Assembly (NCBI RefSeq): GCF_034064985.1
Contig: NZ_CP139249.1
Span: forward strand, 186,001-250,000
Reading direction: 5' to 3'
Source: Acinetobacter pittii
Lineage (GTDB): Bacteria > Pseudomonadota > Gammaproteobacteria > Pseudomonadales > Moraxellaceae
Length of the DNA stretch: 64,000 bases
Part shown: positions 37,564-46,701 of the stretch, piece after piece
How positions within the stretch are numbered: position 1 is the stretch's first letter
How the letters are laid out: each line of letters starts with the position of its first letter
Made by a program: the position numbers and the translations under genes
The notes under the pieces: model-generated
What the model was told of the DNA's origin: nothing
What the model saw: only the letters and a program-made list of their open reading frames with translations
The model's database searches: none

Positions 37564-39008
37564 TTCAAAATAATTTGCAGTATTTATTAAAACATCCTGA
37601 TATTTCATTAGAAGCACCTGCATCAAATGACTATATCGAGGTTAATGATGCTGCTACGGGTGAAACTTTGGCATGGGTAAAAACCTATGACCGTGCAGGG
37701 GTTGAAGCCGCAATTAACCGTTCAGCAAAAGCGCAGACTGCTTGGAAAAAGCAAACTGCCTTGGCTCGTGCTGATGTGCTATTGGCATGGTACAACCTCA
37801 TGCTTGAGCACAAAGAAAATCTGGCTCAAATCTTAACGGCTGAGCAAGGTAAGCCATTAGCAGAAGCACGTGGTGAAATTGGTTATGCAGCATCATTCAT
37901 TCGCTGGTTTGCCGAGCAAGCGCGCCGTATTGATGGTGAAGTCTTAACACCTACGTTGCCAAACCAACGTCTGCTCGTGATTAAACAAGCGATTGGCGTT
38001 ACAGCGGCAATTACGCCGTGGAACTTCCCAGCTGCCATGATTACGCGTAAAGCAGGCCCAGCGATTGCTGCGGGTTGTTCAATGTTGGTTAAACCAGCAG
38101 AGCAAACGCCGTTAACCGCTTATGCGCTTGAAGTATTGGCATTACAGGCAGGCTTACCAGCAGATGTTTTAATTAACATTAGTGGTGATGCAGTTGAAGT
38201 CGGTAAAACTCTATGCGAAAGCGATATTGTTCGTAAGTTAAGCTTTACTGGTTCAACGCAAGTTGGCCGTATCTTGATGCAACAATGTGCGCCAACTATT
38301 AAAAAGCTTTCACTTGAACTCGGTGGTAATGCGCCAGTTGTGGTATTTGACGATGCCAACCTCGAACAAGCAGTTCAGGGCATTATGGCAAGTAAATATC
38401 GTAACAGCGGTCAAACCTGTGTTTGTGCTAACCGTATTTATGTTCAAGACGGTATTTACGATGCATTGGCAGAGCGTTTGGTTGAAGCTGTGTCTAAGCT
38501 TAAAGTTGGCGATGGCCGTCAAGAAGGTTCAACTCAAGGGCCTTTAATTGATGAAGATGCGATTGCAAAAGTTCAGTCTCATATTGCAGATGCAACTGAG
38601 AAAGGCGCAACAGTTCGTATTGGTGGTCAACGCTCGGCACTTGGCGGCACATTCTTTGAGCCAACAGTTTTAACTGGCGTAACGCAAGACATGAAAGTGT
38701 CTAAAGAAGAAACTTTTGGTCCGCTTGCACCACTATTCCGCTTTAAAACTGAAGATGAAGCAGTGGCAATGGCGAACGATACCGAGTTTGGTTTAGCTGC
38801 TTATTTGTTTACTCAAAGCACAGCTCGTCAATGGCGAGTGGGTGAAGCACTTGAGTACGGTATGGTCGGCATTAACACGGGCGCAATTTCAAATGAAGTT
38901 GCTCCGTTTGGTGGCGTAAAACAGTCAGGTCTAGGTCGTGAAGGTTCAAAATTCGGCATCGAAGAATATGTCGAGATGAAATACCTTTGCGTAGACTTAT
39001 CTGAGTAA
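37560..39008 (+). CDS. gabD: Succinate-semialdehyde dehydrogenase [NAD(P)+]
   Basis: The 482-residue aldehyde dehydrogenase completes GABA breakdown by oxidising succinate semialdehyde to succinate. Catalytic Glu253 (LSLELGGNAP) and Cys287 (NSGQTCVCANR) are present. The Rossmann GSTQVG motif lies near 225, and EEYVEMKYLCVDL is a typical GabD C-terminus. It overlaps gabT by four bases and is followed by a strong terminator at 39074, closing the operon. Confidence 0.95.
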   Translation: MIQNNLQYLLKHPDISLEAPASNDYIEVNDAATGETLAWVKTYDRAGVEAAINRSAKAQTAWKKQTALARADVLLAWYNLMLEHKENLAQILTAEQGKPLAEARGEIGYAASFIRWFAEQARRIDGEVLTPTLPNQRLLVIKQAIGVTAAITPWNFPAAMITRKAGPAIAAGCSMLVKPAEQTPLTAYALEVLALQAGLPADVLINISGDAVEVGKTLCESDIVRKLSFTGSTQVGRILMQQCAPTIKKLSLELGGNAPVVVFDDANLEQAVQGIMASKYRNSGQTCVCANRIYVQDGIYDALAERLVEAVSKLKVGDGRQEGSTQGPLIDEDAIAKVQSHIADATEKGATVRIGGQRSALGGTFFEPTVLTGVTQDMKVSKEETFGPLAPLFRFKTEDEAVAMANDTEFGLAAYLFTQSTARQWRVGEALEYGMVGINTGAISNEVAPFGGVKQSGLGREGSKFGIEEYVEMKYLCVDLSE

Positions 39009-39073
39009 GGAATAAAGCGAGTTCGTTTTGTTCTGAACGAAAACATACAGTTATGCTGTATGTGATGTTTCAC

Positions 39074-39109
39074 AAAAAACCGGTCATGCCCATTCATGAC
39101 CGGTTTTTT
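39074..39109. terminator. Bidirectional terminator after gabD
   Basis: AAAAAACCGGTCATG, six-base loop, CATGACCGGTTTTTT. Confidence 0.92.
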
Positions 39110-39112
39110 ATT

Positions 39113-40087
39113 TTAAGTCGATAGATAGCCATCACGACTTTCAGGCAAACGCCTAAGTTCATCAATCAGCGTTTCAATGAGTTTTTCAACCACAAGACGT
39201 TGGCCTTTTCTCGAAACATAAACCAATTGCAGCGTTCCAATATTCGACTTCCAGTCAGGAAGAATATGGATAAGCGTACCCTTACGAATTTCAGATTCGA
39301 CGGTTAAAAAAGGAAGGTCGGCAATGCCTAAACCATCCATCACGGCATAATACACACCAGCCAAATCATTACTTTTGATTCGTGGTTGATAAGGCACATC
39401 AACCGATTCGCCGTTACGAATATTGCATAAATGCCAAATAGGATTTTGCTTTTGCGTACCTAAGCTAATACTTGGGAAATCTTGTAATTCAGAATAATGT
39501 TCAATGATGCGACCTTGCAGTAATTCAGGCGAAGCCACCAGACAATGATCCGTTTTAATCACATCACGAACAATTAAATTCGAATCTTCATTGGGTTCGA
39601 AATTGGTACGAATCGCGAGGTCGATGTCATCGTGCAAGATATCTACCCGACGGCTTGTTAGCTCGAGTGAGATCTCAACTTTTGGGTAAGTTTTTAAAAA
39701 CTGATTTAAAATTTTTCTAATTTGAAAATGCATCATCAGAGGTGGGCAACTAATTTTGACCAATCCTTGAGGTTCACTTTTTTGCTTTAATAACACGTTT
39801 TCTGCACATTCAACTTGAGTAATAACCTTACAGCATTCCTCATAAAACTCTTGGCCTAAATCGGTCACCTTAAAATGACGTGTTGTCCTTTGAATCAGGC
39901 TGACATTAAATTTATTTTCAAGTTCAATAATGCGTCGGCTGAGCTTAGATTTACTAATATTTTCAGCATCACTGGCTGCACTAAAGCCGCCGTGTTTTAC
40001 GACTAAATAGAAATAATAAAAATCATCAAAAGAACTTATCAATGTCCGATCAATCCATTTAAATTTAAGATTAGAGTGCTTAAGCAC
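39113..40087 (-). CDS. LysR-family transcriptional regulator
   Basis: The 324 residues carry an N-terminal winged helix (YYFYLVVKHGGFSAASDAENISKSKLSRRIIELE, about 24-58) and a periplasmic-binding-protein-like effector domain. The N-terminal 20 residues before the helix-turn-helix are longer than usual, so an internal start is possible. It lies 20 bp downstream of a YcaC-like hydrolase gene on the same strand, with a pirin gene divergent beyond it. LysR genes beside this hydrolase/pirin pair probably control both. The effector is unknown. Confidence 0.87.
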   Translation of the reverse strand: MLKHSNLKFKWIDRTLISSFDDFYYFYLVVKHGGFSAASDAENISKSKLSRRIIELENKFNVSLIQRTTRHFKVTDLGQEFYEECCKVITQVECAENVLLKQKSEPQGLVKISCPPLMMHFQIRKILNQFLKTYPKVEISLELTSRRVDILHDDIDLAIRTNFEPNEDSNLIVRDVIKTDHCLVASPELLQGRIIEHYSELQDFPSISLGTQKQNPIWHLCNIRNGESVDVPYQPRIKSNDLAGVYYAVMDGLGIADLPFLTVESEIRKGTLIHILPDWKSNIGTLQLVYVSRKGQRLVVEKLIETLIDELRRLPESRDGYLST

Positions 40088-40107
40088 TCTAATCTTGGCA
40101 ACAGAAC

Positions 40108-40734
40108 TTATTTTTGGCTAGTGTTGTGATTGTAGCTTGAAATCAGGTTACGGTAGTCAGGAATGTGATTTGAGAACAATGTACCCAAACCTTCGATGTC
40201 GTTACGCCAGTCACGGTGTAATTCACACGCCATGCCAAACCAAGTCATCAGCTGAGCACCTGCTTTTGACATACGGTCCCAAGCAGCATCACGTGTTAAT
40301 TCGTTGAAAGTACCCGAAGCATCAGTAATCACAAATACTTCAAAGCCTTCGGCCAAAGCAGATAAAGCTGGGAATGCCACACAAACCTCAGTTACCACAC
40401 CTGCAATAATCAGTTGTTTTTTACCAGTTGCTTTAACCGCTTTTACGAAATCTTCATTGTCCCATGCATTGATTTGGCCTGGACGAGGGATGAAAGGTGC
40501 ATCTGGATGAATTTTTTTTAACTCAGGAACTAAAGGACCGTTTGGACCAGTTTCAAAACTGGTTGTCAAAATTGTTGGAAGGTTGAAGTATTTTGCTGCA
40601 TTCGCAACAGCAAGTACGTTGTTTTTAAATTTATCTGGATCGATATCTCGAACTAAAGAAAGCAAACCTGCTTGGTGGTCAACTAAAAGAACCGCAGCAT
40701 TATCCTTGTCTAAACGCACGTAATCTTGAGCCAT
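40108..40734 (-). CDS. YcaC-like isochorismatase-family hydrolase
   Basis: The 208-residue protein has Asp19 (LLVDHQAGL) and Cys118 (VVTEVCVAF) at the YcaC positions, and the RPGQINAWDNEDF segment also typical of YcaC. These enzymes are cytosolic octameric hydrolases with unidentified physiological substrates. First gene of a leftward unit with the LysR regulator, divergent from pirin. The 277-bp divergent region contains two copies of TAAAAA(A)TAGGA (40836-40847 and 40858-40868), possible regulator contacts. Confidence 0.88.
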   Translation of the reverse strand: MAQDYVRLDKDNAAVLLVDHQAGLLSLVRDIDPDKFKNNVLAVANAAKYFNLPTILTTSFETGPNGPLVPELKKIHPDAPFIPRPGQINAWDNEDFVKAVKATGKKQLIIAGVVTEVCVAFPALSALAEGFEVFVITDASGTFNELTRDAAWDRMSKAGAQLMTWFGMACELHRDWRNDIEGLGTLFSNHIPDYRNLISSYNHNTSQK

Positions 40735-41011
40735 TTTTTATGTCCTCGTGTTATCAAAATAAATAATCAAAAATTATTGAGTAGGTCGTTATTGCCTAAA
40801 ATTATGCTAGTTGAGTTTTATGTCGTGATTAAGTCTAAAAAATAGGATTAAGAATTTTAAAAATAGGACGATCTTAAAAAGAGCACATTAAATTTTATGA
40901 TTGTCTCATAGATGAAATAATGTGTTGCTAATCCTGATCTATAAACTGCAATTATTGAGGCGTAAAATCAATACCAGTTCAAGAAAATCCTACATATATA
41001 GGAGAGATCAG

Positions 41012-41884
41012 ATGAAGAAATTTCTTGGTGCATATCAAAATAACCACATGCATTGGGTGGGTGATGGTTTCCCTGTATATAACCTATTCTCTTATGACCG
41101 TTTAGGCCAAACCCTAAGCCCATTTTTGCTACTAGATTATGCAGCGCCTTATACATTCTCGCCAACAACTGAACAGCAAGGTGTAGGTTCACATCCTCAC
41201 CGTGGCTTTGAAACAGTGACCATCGCCTACCAAGGTGAAGTAACTCATAAAGATTCAAGCGGCGGCGGCGGAACCATTAAAACTGGTGATGTGCAATGGA
41301 TGACTGCGGGTGCAGGCGTGTTGCATGAAGAGTTCCATTCTCCTGAATTTGCAGAGCATGGTGGTCTGTTTGAAATGGTGCAATTGTGGGTAAATTTACC
41401 TGCTCATTCAAAAATGACGCCTGGAAAATACCAAGCAATTGAAGCGAAAGATATTCCAGACATTGCACTAGACGAGCACGGTAGTCATTTACGTGTGATT
41501 GCTGGTGAATATGCAGATGCAAAAGGTGCTGCAACTACATTTAGTCCATTAAATGTATGGGATGGTAAATTGGCTAAAGGCCAAAAACATACCCTCTATG
41601 TGCCTGAAGGTCACACCACGCTTGTTGTGATATTAGATGGCGCGGTTGTGGTTAATGATGCAAATCGTCTTGAAGGTAAAACCGTTGCGATTTTGTCTCG
41701 TGAGGGGGTCGAGTTTAGTTTAAATGCAGAAGAAGACACTAAATTCTTAGTGTTGACTGGACAACCACTCAATGAACCAATCGAAGGTTATGGTCCATTC
41801 GTAATGAATACCAAAGCTGAGATTATGGAAGCGATTAATGATTTTAATCGTGGAAAATTCGGTTCAATCATGCAAGAAGCATAA
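41012..41884 (+). CDS. Pirin-family protein (bicupin)
   Basis: The 290-residue protein has two cupin domains. The N-terminal one holds the pirin metal ligands in GSHPHRGFETVT and GVLHEEFHS. Bacterial pirins bind iron or other metals; some show quercetinase activity and others modulate metabolism by protein contacts. AGGAGA before the ATG at 41012 fixes the start; an upstream in-frame start has no such site. Divergent from the YcaC-like hydrolase and LysR genes, which suggests joint regulation. Confidence 0.9.
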   Translation: MKKFLGAYQNNHMHWVGDGFPVYNLFSYDRLGQTLSPFLLLDYAAPYTFSPTTEQQGVGSHPHRGFETVTIAYQGEVTHKDSSGGGGTIKTGDVQWMTAGAGVLHEEFHSPEFAEHGGLFEMVQLWVNLPAHSKMTPGKYQAIEAKDIPDIALDEHGSHLRVIAGEYADAKGAATTFSPLNVWDGKLAKGQKHTLYVPEGHTTLVVILDGAVVVNDANRLEGKTVAILSREGVEFSLNAEEDTKFLVLTGQPLNEPIEGYGPFVMNTKAEIMEAINDFNRGKFGSIMQEA

Positions 41885-41926
41885 ATTGCCGAACTGCGTT
41901 TGATTAAGCTCTAAAAGCAAAGTAAT

Positions 41927-41963
41927 AAAAAGCCCGCTATCAAGTGTGAATAGCGGGCTTTTT
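41927..41963 (+). terminator. Terminator after pirin
   Basis: AAAAAGCCCGCTAT, ten-base loop, ATAGCGGGCTTTTT. The remaining 41964-42324 stretch is extremely AT-rich and shows only the presumed promoter region of the next gene. Confidence 0.9.
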
Positions 41964-42324
41964 CGCTGTAAAGGTTCTATTTTTATGATGGTTTGTATTG
42001 TTGTTTCGGCATTGTTTTGTGTGATTTGCTTCTCATTATTATGAGTTAATAATATATTAAAAAAAGATACTTGTAAAACAAATGATATAAATATAGTTAA
42101 ATTATCTTATTTTATTTAAAAGATTTTTTTTAAATTTTGAAAAAATATAAGGTCTTATAGAGTTCTCTGGTTTTGTAAAAAAATATAAAAAATGAGACAA
42201 GTGAGCAGTTAAATATTTTCTATATAAATTGATGCAAAAAATAAAAATCTGGTAGTTTTTAATACGGTGTTTTTTTAGGGTATGAGTGATAATCAAAAAA
42301 ATTCTCGAAAAATGGGACATCATT

Positions 42325-43623
42325 TTGAATATCGCAATTATTGGCAGTGGAATGGCAGGGCTTGCGGCAGCAAGAATTCTGAAAGATGCAGGGCATACGA
42401 TCACGATATTTGAAGCACTTCCTGGCCGGGGAATGGATAGCCATAGCATTGAGTTCGATGGTGGAATTATTGATGCACCGCTACGTGTGATGAATCCTCA
42501 CTTATGGAAAAATACACTTAGCCTTGCTGCTCATTTAGGCATTAAAACTTTCCCAGTTCGTACTTATATGTCTTGTAGCTGGTTATTCGAAGATCGTACG
42601 GAAACATGGTTAACGACTTCTCGTAGCCGTATTGGTAATTTCCCGATTATTAATAACCGTAAAGGCATCCAGCAATATGGCTGGCGTCTTGTGAAAGGGA
42701 TGTTGCAATTAAAAACTGCGATTCACCAGTTTTTCAAATCTAAAAATCAAGATATTACCCTCGCTGAATTTATTAATCAGAACGATATTGAGGAAGTATT
42801 CTGGCATGGTGTGGTTATGCCAGTGCTCTATACAATCTGTACATGTAATCCAAAAACAATTGGCGATTGGCCTGCAAAAAACTTACTTGAGTTTTTACGT
42901 CACTTAACTGATGGCGACATGTTATTGCGCATGAAAGGTGGTACACCTGCATTTGTAGATAGCTTGATTAAAGACATCGATATTCATAGCGGATCGGCAA
43001 TTAAGAAAGTTGAGCAACAAGGCGAAAAAGTACTGGTTGAAAATAGCCAAGGTGAACAGAACTTATTTGATCGAGTAATTGTTGCAACGCCAACATCTAA
43101 AATCGATGAGTTTTTAAATCCTGAACAGTTTGCAGAAGATATGAACTTGCTTAAGCAATTCCGCTTTGAACAAGGCGATCTTGTAATTCATACCGATGCG
43201 ACAGTCATGCCGCCACGCCGTAAAGACTGGTCAGTGTTGAGCTACATGATGGACCGTAAGTTTACGCGTCAGCAATTTACAGTTTGGATGAATGCGGTTG
43301 AGCCAACACTCGTGGGTAAAAATCCTGTATTCCAAACTTGGCGTCCAGTGGTTGATATCGACCCTAAAAAAGTTATTTCAAAAGTGACTTTAACGCGTGC
43401 GGTTGTAGATTCACAAACGGTTGCTTTAAACAAAGAATTGCAACAACGCCATTTAGACCCAAGCCGTAAAGTATTTTACTGTGGTTCATGGTCATGCGAT
43501 GGCTTGCCAATTTTAGAGTCAGCAGTTACTTCTGCCATGCATATTGCTGAAATTTTAGGTGCACCTTTACCATTTGTAGGCTTAAAACCTAAAGTGGAAG
43601 TTGCTCCAGAACTCGGCTACTAA
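42325..43623 (+). CDS. NAD(P)/FAD-dependent amine oxidase-like oxidoreductase
   Basis: About 432 residues with the FAD-binding Rossmann motif at the very N-terminus (IAIIGSGMAGLAAARILKDAG), a GRGMDSHS continuation, and a C-terminal FAD contact region (YCGSWSCDGLPILESAVTSAM). Amine oxidase/desaturase-type flavoproteins of this kind act on varied substrates; this one is unassigned. I favour a TTG start at 42325 because the Rossmann fold begins three residues later and GGGA lies upstream; a GTG at 42286 would add 13 residues. It is followed by methyltransferase and GFA genes, perhaps one operon. Confidence 0.82.
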   Translation: MNIAIIGSGMAGLAAARILKDAGHTITIFEALPGRGMDSHSIEFDGGIIDAPLRVMNPHLWKNTLSLAAHLGIKTFPVRTYMSCSWLFEDRTETWLTTSRSRIGNFPIINNRKGIQQYGWRLVKGMLQLKTAIHQFFKSKNQDITLAEFINQNDIEEVFWHGVVMPVLYTICTCNPKTIGDWPAKNLLEFLRHLTDGDMLLRMKGGTPAFVDSLIKDIDIHSGSAIKKVEQQGEKVLVENSQGEQNLFDRVIVATPTSKIDEFLNPEQFAEDMNLLKQFRFEQGDLVIHTDATVMPPRRKDWSVLSYMMDRKFTRQQFTVWMNAVEPTLVGKNPVFQTWRPVVDIDPKKVISKVTLTRAVVDSQTVALNKELQQRHLDPSRKVFYCGSWSCDGLPILESAVTSAMHIAEILGAPLPFVGLKPKVEVAPELGY

Positions 43624-43627
43624 AATT

Positions 43628-44455
43628 GTGAAAACAAAAGTTCGAGCAGCTCTCTCTCGATTCATTCCTCATAAATATGCAATTGATGCATCAAGCTTAG
43701 GGGATGATCAAGAGCTTGCTTGGACAAATTTGGGTTTTTGGAAAAATACTCAAAACTACCGTGAAGCTTGTCGCCAATTGGCTGACCATTTGGCACAAGC
43801 TGTCAATTTAAATTCAAAAGATCATCTCTTAGATTTAGGCTGCGGACAGGGTGCAAGTTTGTTGCACTGGTTACAGCATTATCAGCCTAAAAGCCTCAGT
43901 GCAGTTGACTTACAAGCCCAATGTGTTTATAAAATTCAAAATCTTATTCCCGAAATAAGCCAGATTTTTTGCGGTTCATTTTTAAATTTAAAACAATTTG
44001 AATTTAAACAAGGCTTCGATGTGGTGATGTGTATTGATGCGGCTTATCACAGCAATTTAAATTCATTTCTAGATTCCATCGCTCTAGTTTTAAATTCAAA
44101 AGGACGATTAGGTTTTCACTACCTAATGCGTTCCGATTCATGTCAAAACATGACCGCTCTACAAGAACAAAAGCATCGTTATTTACTCAAAGCAGCAAAT
44201 GTCGCTTGGGATGCTGTGCCAAATGAAAAAATGCTGAGAACTACCTTGGAACAACAAGGTTTTGTCGATATTCAAATTGAAGATTTATCTGAGCAAGTGT
44301 TACTCGGTTTTTCGAAATATATTCAAAATCAACAAGGACAAAAGCAAAGCCGAGGATTGGCAAATTTTAAAATTCAAATGACTGCAAAGTTATGCCAACA
44401 ACTCTACCAAAATGGATATGTACGTTATATTCAAATCACAGCAATAAAAAAATAG
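43628..44455 (+). CDS. SAM-dependent class I methyltransferase
   Basis: About 276 residues with the SAM-binding motif I LLDLGCGQGASLLHW near residue 75, an acidic motif II (LSAVDLQAQC), and VVMCIDAAYHSNLN further on. A GTG at 43628, four bases past the preceding stop, is the likely start. The fold is clear but the acceptor is not; proximity to the FAD oxidoreductase suggests a joint pathway, possibly of a lipid or small-molecule modification. That is inference only. Confidence 0.83.
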   Translation: MKTKVRAALSRFIPHKYAIDASSLGDDQELAWTNLGFWKNTQNYREACRQLADHLAQAVNLNSKDHLLDLGCGQGASLLHWLQHYQPKSLSAVDLQAQCVYKIQNLIPEISQIFCGSFLNLKQFEFKQGFDVVMCIDAAYHSNLNSFLDSIALVLNSKGRLGFHYLMRSDSCQNMTALQEQKHRYLLKAANVAWDAVPNEKMLRTTLEQQGFVDIQIEDLSEQVLLGFSKYIQNQQGQKQSRGLANFKIQMTAKLCQQLYQNGYVRYIQITAIKK

Positions 44456-44463
44456 GATGAACC

Positions 44464-44889
44464 ATGTCAGCCAAATATCAAGGATCGTGTTTGTGTGGAG
44501 CTGTGAGCTACCAAAGTGAAGCAGAGCCACGTTATAGCTTTAATTGCCACTGTCGGGATTGCCAAAAGGCCACAGGTTCAGCATATGCACCAATTGCTTT
44601 TTTTCACCAATCTGAATTGAAAGTAAGTGGTGAGCTGAAATATTTTGAGACTTTGGGATCTTCTGGCCGATCTATTAAAAGAGCGTTTTGTCCGACGTGT
44701 GGTTCTCAGCTTTTTGGCTTACCTGAAATTGCGCCTGAAATGATTTCAATACGTGCAGGTACTTTGGATGACCCGAGTCTCTATCAGCCTAGAGCAGAGG
44801 TGTTTGTGAGCCAAGCCTACGCATGGGATACGTTGAATCCAAATCTTAAACACTTTGAAAAAATGATAGAGAAGAAGAAAGAAGGATAG
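44464..44889 (+). CDS. GFA-family zinc protein (glutathione-dependent formaldehyde-activating enzyme-like)
   Basis: The 141 residues have the zinc-binding cysteines of this Mss4-like fold: CLCGAVSY, NCHCRDCQKATGSAY and FCPTCGSQLFG. True Gfa catalyses glutathione-formaldehyde adduct formation, but most family members are uncharacterised. It starts eight bases after the methyltransferase stop and so is probably co-transcribed with it. No downstream terminator is obvious until the convergent hairpin at 45082. Confidence 0.88.
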   Translation: MSAKYQGSCLCGAVSYQSEAEPRYSFNCHCRDCQKATGSAYAPIAFFHQSELKVSGELKYFETLGSSGRSIKRAFCPTCGSQLFGLPEIAPEMISIRAGTLDDPSLYQPRAEVFVSQAYAWDTLNPNLKHFEKMIEKKKEG

Positions 44890-45081
44890 AGGCATTCTGA
44901 CAAGCTCGTACGCTTTTTCTTACATACATTCGGAAAATTGGCGTCTTTTTATGACGTGATGAATTGCCTATGATGAACTCATCAGGAACAGGAAGTTCCG
45001 AAACGTAAAACAACAATAATAAGTTTAAGCATCAGGACGTGAGGTATTACAGGAAGTGTACCTAGTAACGAAATACGAAAA

Positions 45082-45104
45082 AAGCCCAACAGGATGTTGG
45101 GCTT
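45082..45104. terminator. Bidirectional terminator before the small exported protein
   Basis: AAGCCCAAC, AGGAT loop, GTTGGGCTT, with A and T runs on the two sides. Confidence 0.9.
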
Positions 45105-45117
45105 TTTTCATTTCTTA

Positions 45118-45501
45118 TTAACGAATTTCTTTACCGCCTAAGGCAGCACAATCAACAGGTGTATTCCATTTCACCGCAGTACCTGTAAGTACTGGGCGAA
45201 CAATACGCCAAGGCCAGAAGCCAAATCTTTGGCTTTGGTGATAATTAATTACCACATCTGCACCATATTTACGGGCAACGATCGCTAATTTAGGTTTTAC
45301 TTCTTCAAAACCACCATAAGTTCCTTTCGCAGCTTTAATACGTTTAATAGATTTATAGTGCTCTGCTGAAGGAGTACCTTCAATTAAGCAAATGGGTGGG
45401 TTTATAGTAGTTTGAATTTGAGGTTGAGATGTAGTTTCTTGAGCATATGTTGTTAAAGGGAATGCTAGAAATAAAGCAGGTAAAATAAAACGAAGTTTCA
45501 T
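45118..45501 (-). CDS. Small exported protein of unknown function
   Basis: A 127-residue protein with a clear signal peptide (MKLRFILPALFLAFPLTTYA) and a mature part with two cysteines (residues near 38 and 119) that could form a disulfide. The segment VARKYGADVVINYHQSQRFGF resembles small periplasmic heavy-metal-binding-like or YbjQ-like folds only loosely, so no family is claimed. It is the last gene before the integration scar and appears to be core chromosome. Probably periplasmic. Confidence 0.75.
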   Translation of the reverse strand: MKLRFILPALFLAFPLTTYAQETTSQPQIQTTINPPICLIEGTPSAEHYKSIKRIKAAKGTYGGFEEVKPKLAIVARKYGADVVINYHQSQRFGFWPWRIVRPVLTGTAVKWNTPVDCAALGGKEIR

Positions 45502-45771
45502 ATTTTTCCGTATAGGTATCTTAATGAATTAAAGTTTATAAAATAGGTCTTATTTATATGACCTTATTTGGTGGCGCATTATAATCTTATCTTTTTCATA
45601 TTTCTTATTTTAAAATTATATTTTTTATAAATTAAGAACGTATATTTTTCTGTTAAAAGAATAAATTGGTTTTAGAAAAAATATTTTGAAGCTCAAGTTT
45701 ATAATAAAATTTTAGTTAAATACCTTCATTCAAAACAGTATGAATATACTATGCCTAAAATTACAGGCAAC

Positions 45772-45806
45772 AAAAAACCCCATAAATCAAATATTCATGA
45801 GGTTTA
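45772..45806 (-). terminator. tRNA-type terminator left behind by integration
   Basis: On the minus strand AACCTCAT, a loop and ATGGGGTT are followed by TTTTTTG, immediately after the tRNA 3' fragment. This is what one expects downstream of an intact tRNA-Thr gene. Confidence 0.65.
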
Positions 45807-45810
45807 ATGA

Positions 45811-45855
45811 TGGTGCCGGCACACGGATTCGAACTGTGGACCTACTGATTACAAG
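45811..45855 (-). repeat. 3' fragment of tRNA-Thr(TGT): island attachment site
   Basis: Read on the minus strand, the 45 bases run from the anticodon loop (CTTGTAATC, anticodon TGT) through the variable loop and T-arm (GTTCGAATC) to the acceptor strand and encoded CCA (GTGCCGGCACCA). The 5' half (acceptor 5' strand, D-arm and anticodon 5' stem) is missing, so it is not a functional tRNA. Such fragments are the direct repeat left when a tyrosine-integrase element inserts in a tRNA 3' end. Orientation implies that the intact tRNA and the other island end lie to the right. Confidence 0.85.
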
Positions 45856-45937
45856 TACGAACAAGTACCTATATTTTTAATAATAAAAACAATGGATTGA
45901 GTGTATGGGTTGATAAGAAATTCAATAAAAACAATGA

Positions 45938-46126
45938 GACCGTGATATTGTCGCTAAGGTGTTGAAAGTTAAGAAAGTAGACGGATGGAGAACAAAGTCT
46001 CTTGTAAAGCGATGATGGTTAAGTAGAAGAAAAATAACACGCATAATTAAAGATAGACCATCACTAGACCATATCTTTTTTGACTTTGAGTTGATGGACC
46101 GTAAACAGAAAATTGAAGAAAACTAA
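45938..46126 (+). pseudogene. Possible decayed coding remnant with an in-frame stop
   Basis: One frame reads DIVAKVLKVKKVDGWRTKSLVKR, a TGA, then WLSRRKITRIIKDRPSLDHI and on to QKIEEN and a TAA. The composition is protein-like on both sides of the TGA and there is no start codon with a ribosome site. I do not recognise the family. It may be the end of an old gene lost near the attachment site. Confidence 0.25.
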
Positions 46127-46275
46127 CACTTTTCATAGAGTACCGTAACGGACCTTGATTAAAGCGTAGAGCTATTAAGGAAAATGAGATAGTACCTTAA
46201 GTTCTGTTTCTGCCTTCAAATAGAAATACAGTGAGTTTAACTTGATCAAATTTTTTGTGGTTAGGGATGAGTAAT

Positions 46276-46454
46276 AGGGGGAGCACGGGATTTAATTTTT
46301 CTTTTATATGATTTCCTCCCCCTAAATTTTACTATTTTTTCATAATTTTCAAAGGAATTTTAATATTTACAATGCGGAAAAGCTTTTCCGCATTTGTATT
46401 CTCTGCTCTCCGAGAGATTGATGTGAGAAGTCTCTATGATCAGAGAATACAAAT
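46276..46454. repeat. Cluster of three strong inverted repeats near the island end
   Basis: AGGGGGAG/CTCCCCCT (46276-46283 and 46316-46323), then a perfect 24-base palindrome centred on AAAAGCTTTT at 46371-46394. Finally ATTTGTATTCTCTG (46392-46405) pairs perfectly with CAGAGAATACAAAT (46441-46454). No gene overlaps them. They may be recombination or transfer sites, a structured RNA, or a transposon trace. The rest of 45856-46701 shows only the possible pseudogene. Confidence 0.6.
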
Positions 46455-46701
46455 GAAAAGAGGAAATACTGAGGTACATGTGCGATGAAATTCAAATATA
46501 ACTACTAAATTTGTAAAATGTTATTTGTCTATAAAGAGTATAGGTTATTCATTAGAAGCATTGTCTTTACAGTTGAATAATCCCCATTCTAATAGTAGTA
46601 AATAGCTAAATACTTGCGTGGTTTATGCATACAGAAATTTATTCTATCTATAAGCATTAACTTTTGGTTTAATAAGCCATTTTATGTAATTGGGATATAA
46701 A

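Noticed and set aside
45811..45855. A functional tRNA-Thr gene
   Set aside because: Only the anticodon loop to CCA end is present; the acceptor 5' strand and D-arm are missing and the sequence diverges right after the anticodon stem.
46371..46394. A dif-like Xer recombination site at the large palindrome
   Set aside because: It is fully self-complementary and lacks the XerC/XerD half-site consensus separated by a six-base spacer.
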